A DNA stretch of 57,179 bases from Rhodobiaceae bacterium (GTDB lineage: Bacteria; Pseudomonadota; Alphaproteobacteria; Rhizobiales; TMED25). The position numbers and the translations under genes were made by a program. This document shows positions 57,170 to 57,179 of this stretch, in pieces. Under the pieces are notes generated by a model. The model was given only the letters and a program-made list of their open reading frames with translations. It had not been told where the DNA came from and made no database searches. Where the stretch lies: contig JABIEF010000027.1 in NCBI GenBank assembly GCA_018651345.1, forward strand, positions 1-57,179, given 5' to 3'. How positions within the stretch are numbered: the stretch's first letter is position 1; each line of letters begins with the position of its first letter.

Positions 57170-57179
57170 ATATAAGAAT

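Noticed and set aside
1-57179. Mobile elements, prophage, CRISPR arrays, toxin-antitoxin or defence genes
   Set aside because: No transposase, integrase, repeat-spacer array, phage gene or known defence domain was seen on either strand; every sizeable frame is a housekeeping gene or a shadow of one.

Overview
The window is a tightly packed, AT-rich stretch of a streamlined alphaproteobacterial chromosome. G+C is roughly one third by eye. The assignment rests on gene order: infB-rbfA-truB-rpsO-pnp; irr beside fabA-fabB-fabI; mutM-echA-rpsT-dnaA-dnaN with dnaK-dnaJ; hisB-DUF2628-hisH-hisA-hisF-hisE-coaA beside hslVU; secB-dnaQ-coaE-maf-PPSR-[origin]-hemE-hemJ-rho; and mnmE-mnmG-rsmG-parA-parB-holA-lptE-leuS. 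All of these are classic origin-proximal alphaproteobacterial blocks. FabA/FabB, Irr, HemJ, DUF3576 and a large outer-membrane porin argue for a free-living Gram-negative rather than a Rickettsia-like parasite. A marine streamlined lineage (for example HIMB59/AEGEAN-169 or low-GC SAR116 relatives) is a guess.

Layout. 0-5.2 kb: translation and RNA turnover (infB partial at the left edge, rbfA, truB, rpsO, pnp). 5.3-7.9 kb: unsaturated fatty-acid synthesis on the minus strand, divergent from irr. 8.4-13.8 kb: minus-strand operon of an SH3 protein, a ThiF/MoeB-like E1, dut, coaBC, ubiB and ubiE. 13.9-19.6 kb: mutM, echA, rpsT, a 577-bp regulatory gap rich in dyads, a rhodanese overlapping dnaA, then dnaN. 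19.7-26.0 kb: dnaK, dnaJ, dapB, gpmA, nth and a PfkB kinase. 26.0-30.7 kb: coaA and the his genes. 30.9-35.1 kb: hslVU, smr, mltA and a Tim44-like gene. 35.2-38.8 kb: fxsA, secB, dnaQ, coaE, maf and PPSR. 38.8-39.2 kb: a non-coding gap that is the best oriC candidate. 39.2-50.8 kb: hemE, hemJ, rho, a quinone reductase, a YyaL-type protein, mnmE, mnmG, rsmG, parA and parB, with a perfect parS inside rsmG. 50.8-55.5 kb: holA, lptE, leuS and a DUF3576 lipoprotein. 55.8-57.1 kb: a porin with its own leader and terminator.

How it fits together. Initiation (dnaA, dnaN, the candidate oriC), segregation (parA, parB, parS), elongation and proofreading (holA, dnaQ) and stress chaperones lie within 57 kb around the inferred origin. 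Genes on both sides of the 38.8-39.2 kb gap point away from it. I found no mobile element, prophage, CRISPR array, tRNA or rRNA, and no gene that looks recently transferred. The coding content is ordinary housekeeping. The points worth a second look are cis-regulatory (parS in rsmG, the oriC candidate, nested dyads at the rhodanese-dnaA promoter, dyads upstream of the porin) plus a few altered proteins: an E1 without zinc ligands, a FabI with an InhA-like Phe, and a porin with four cysteines.
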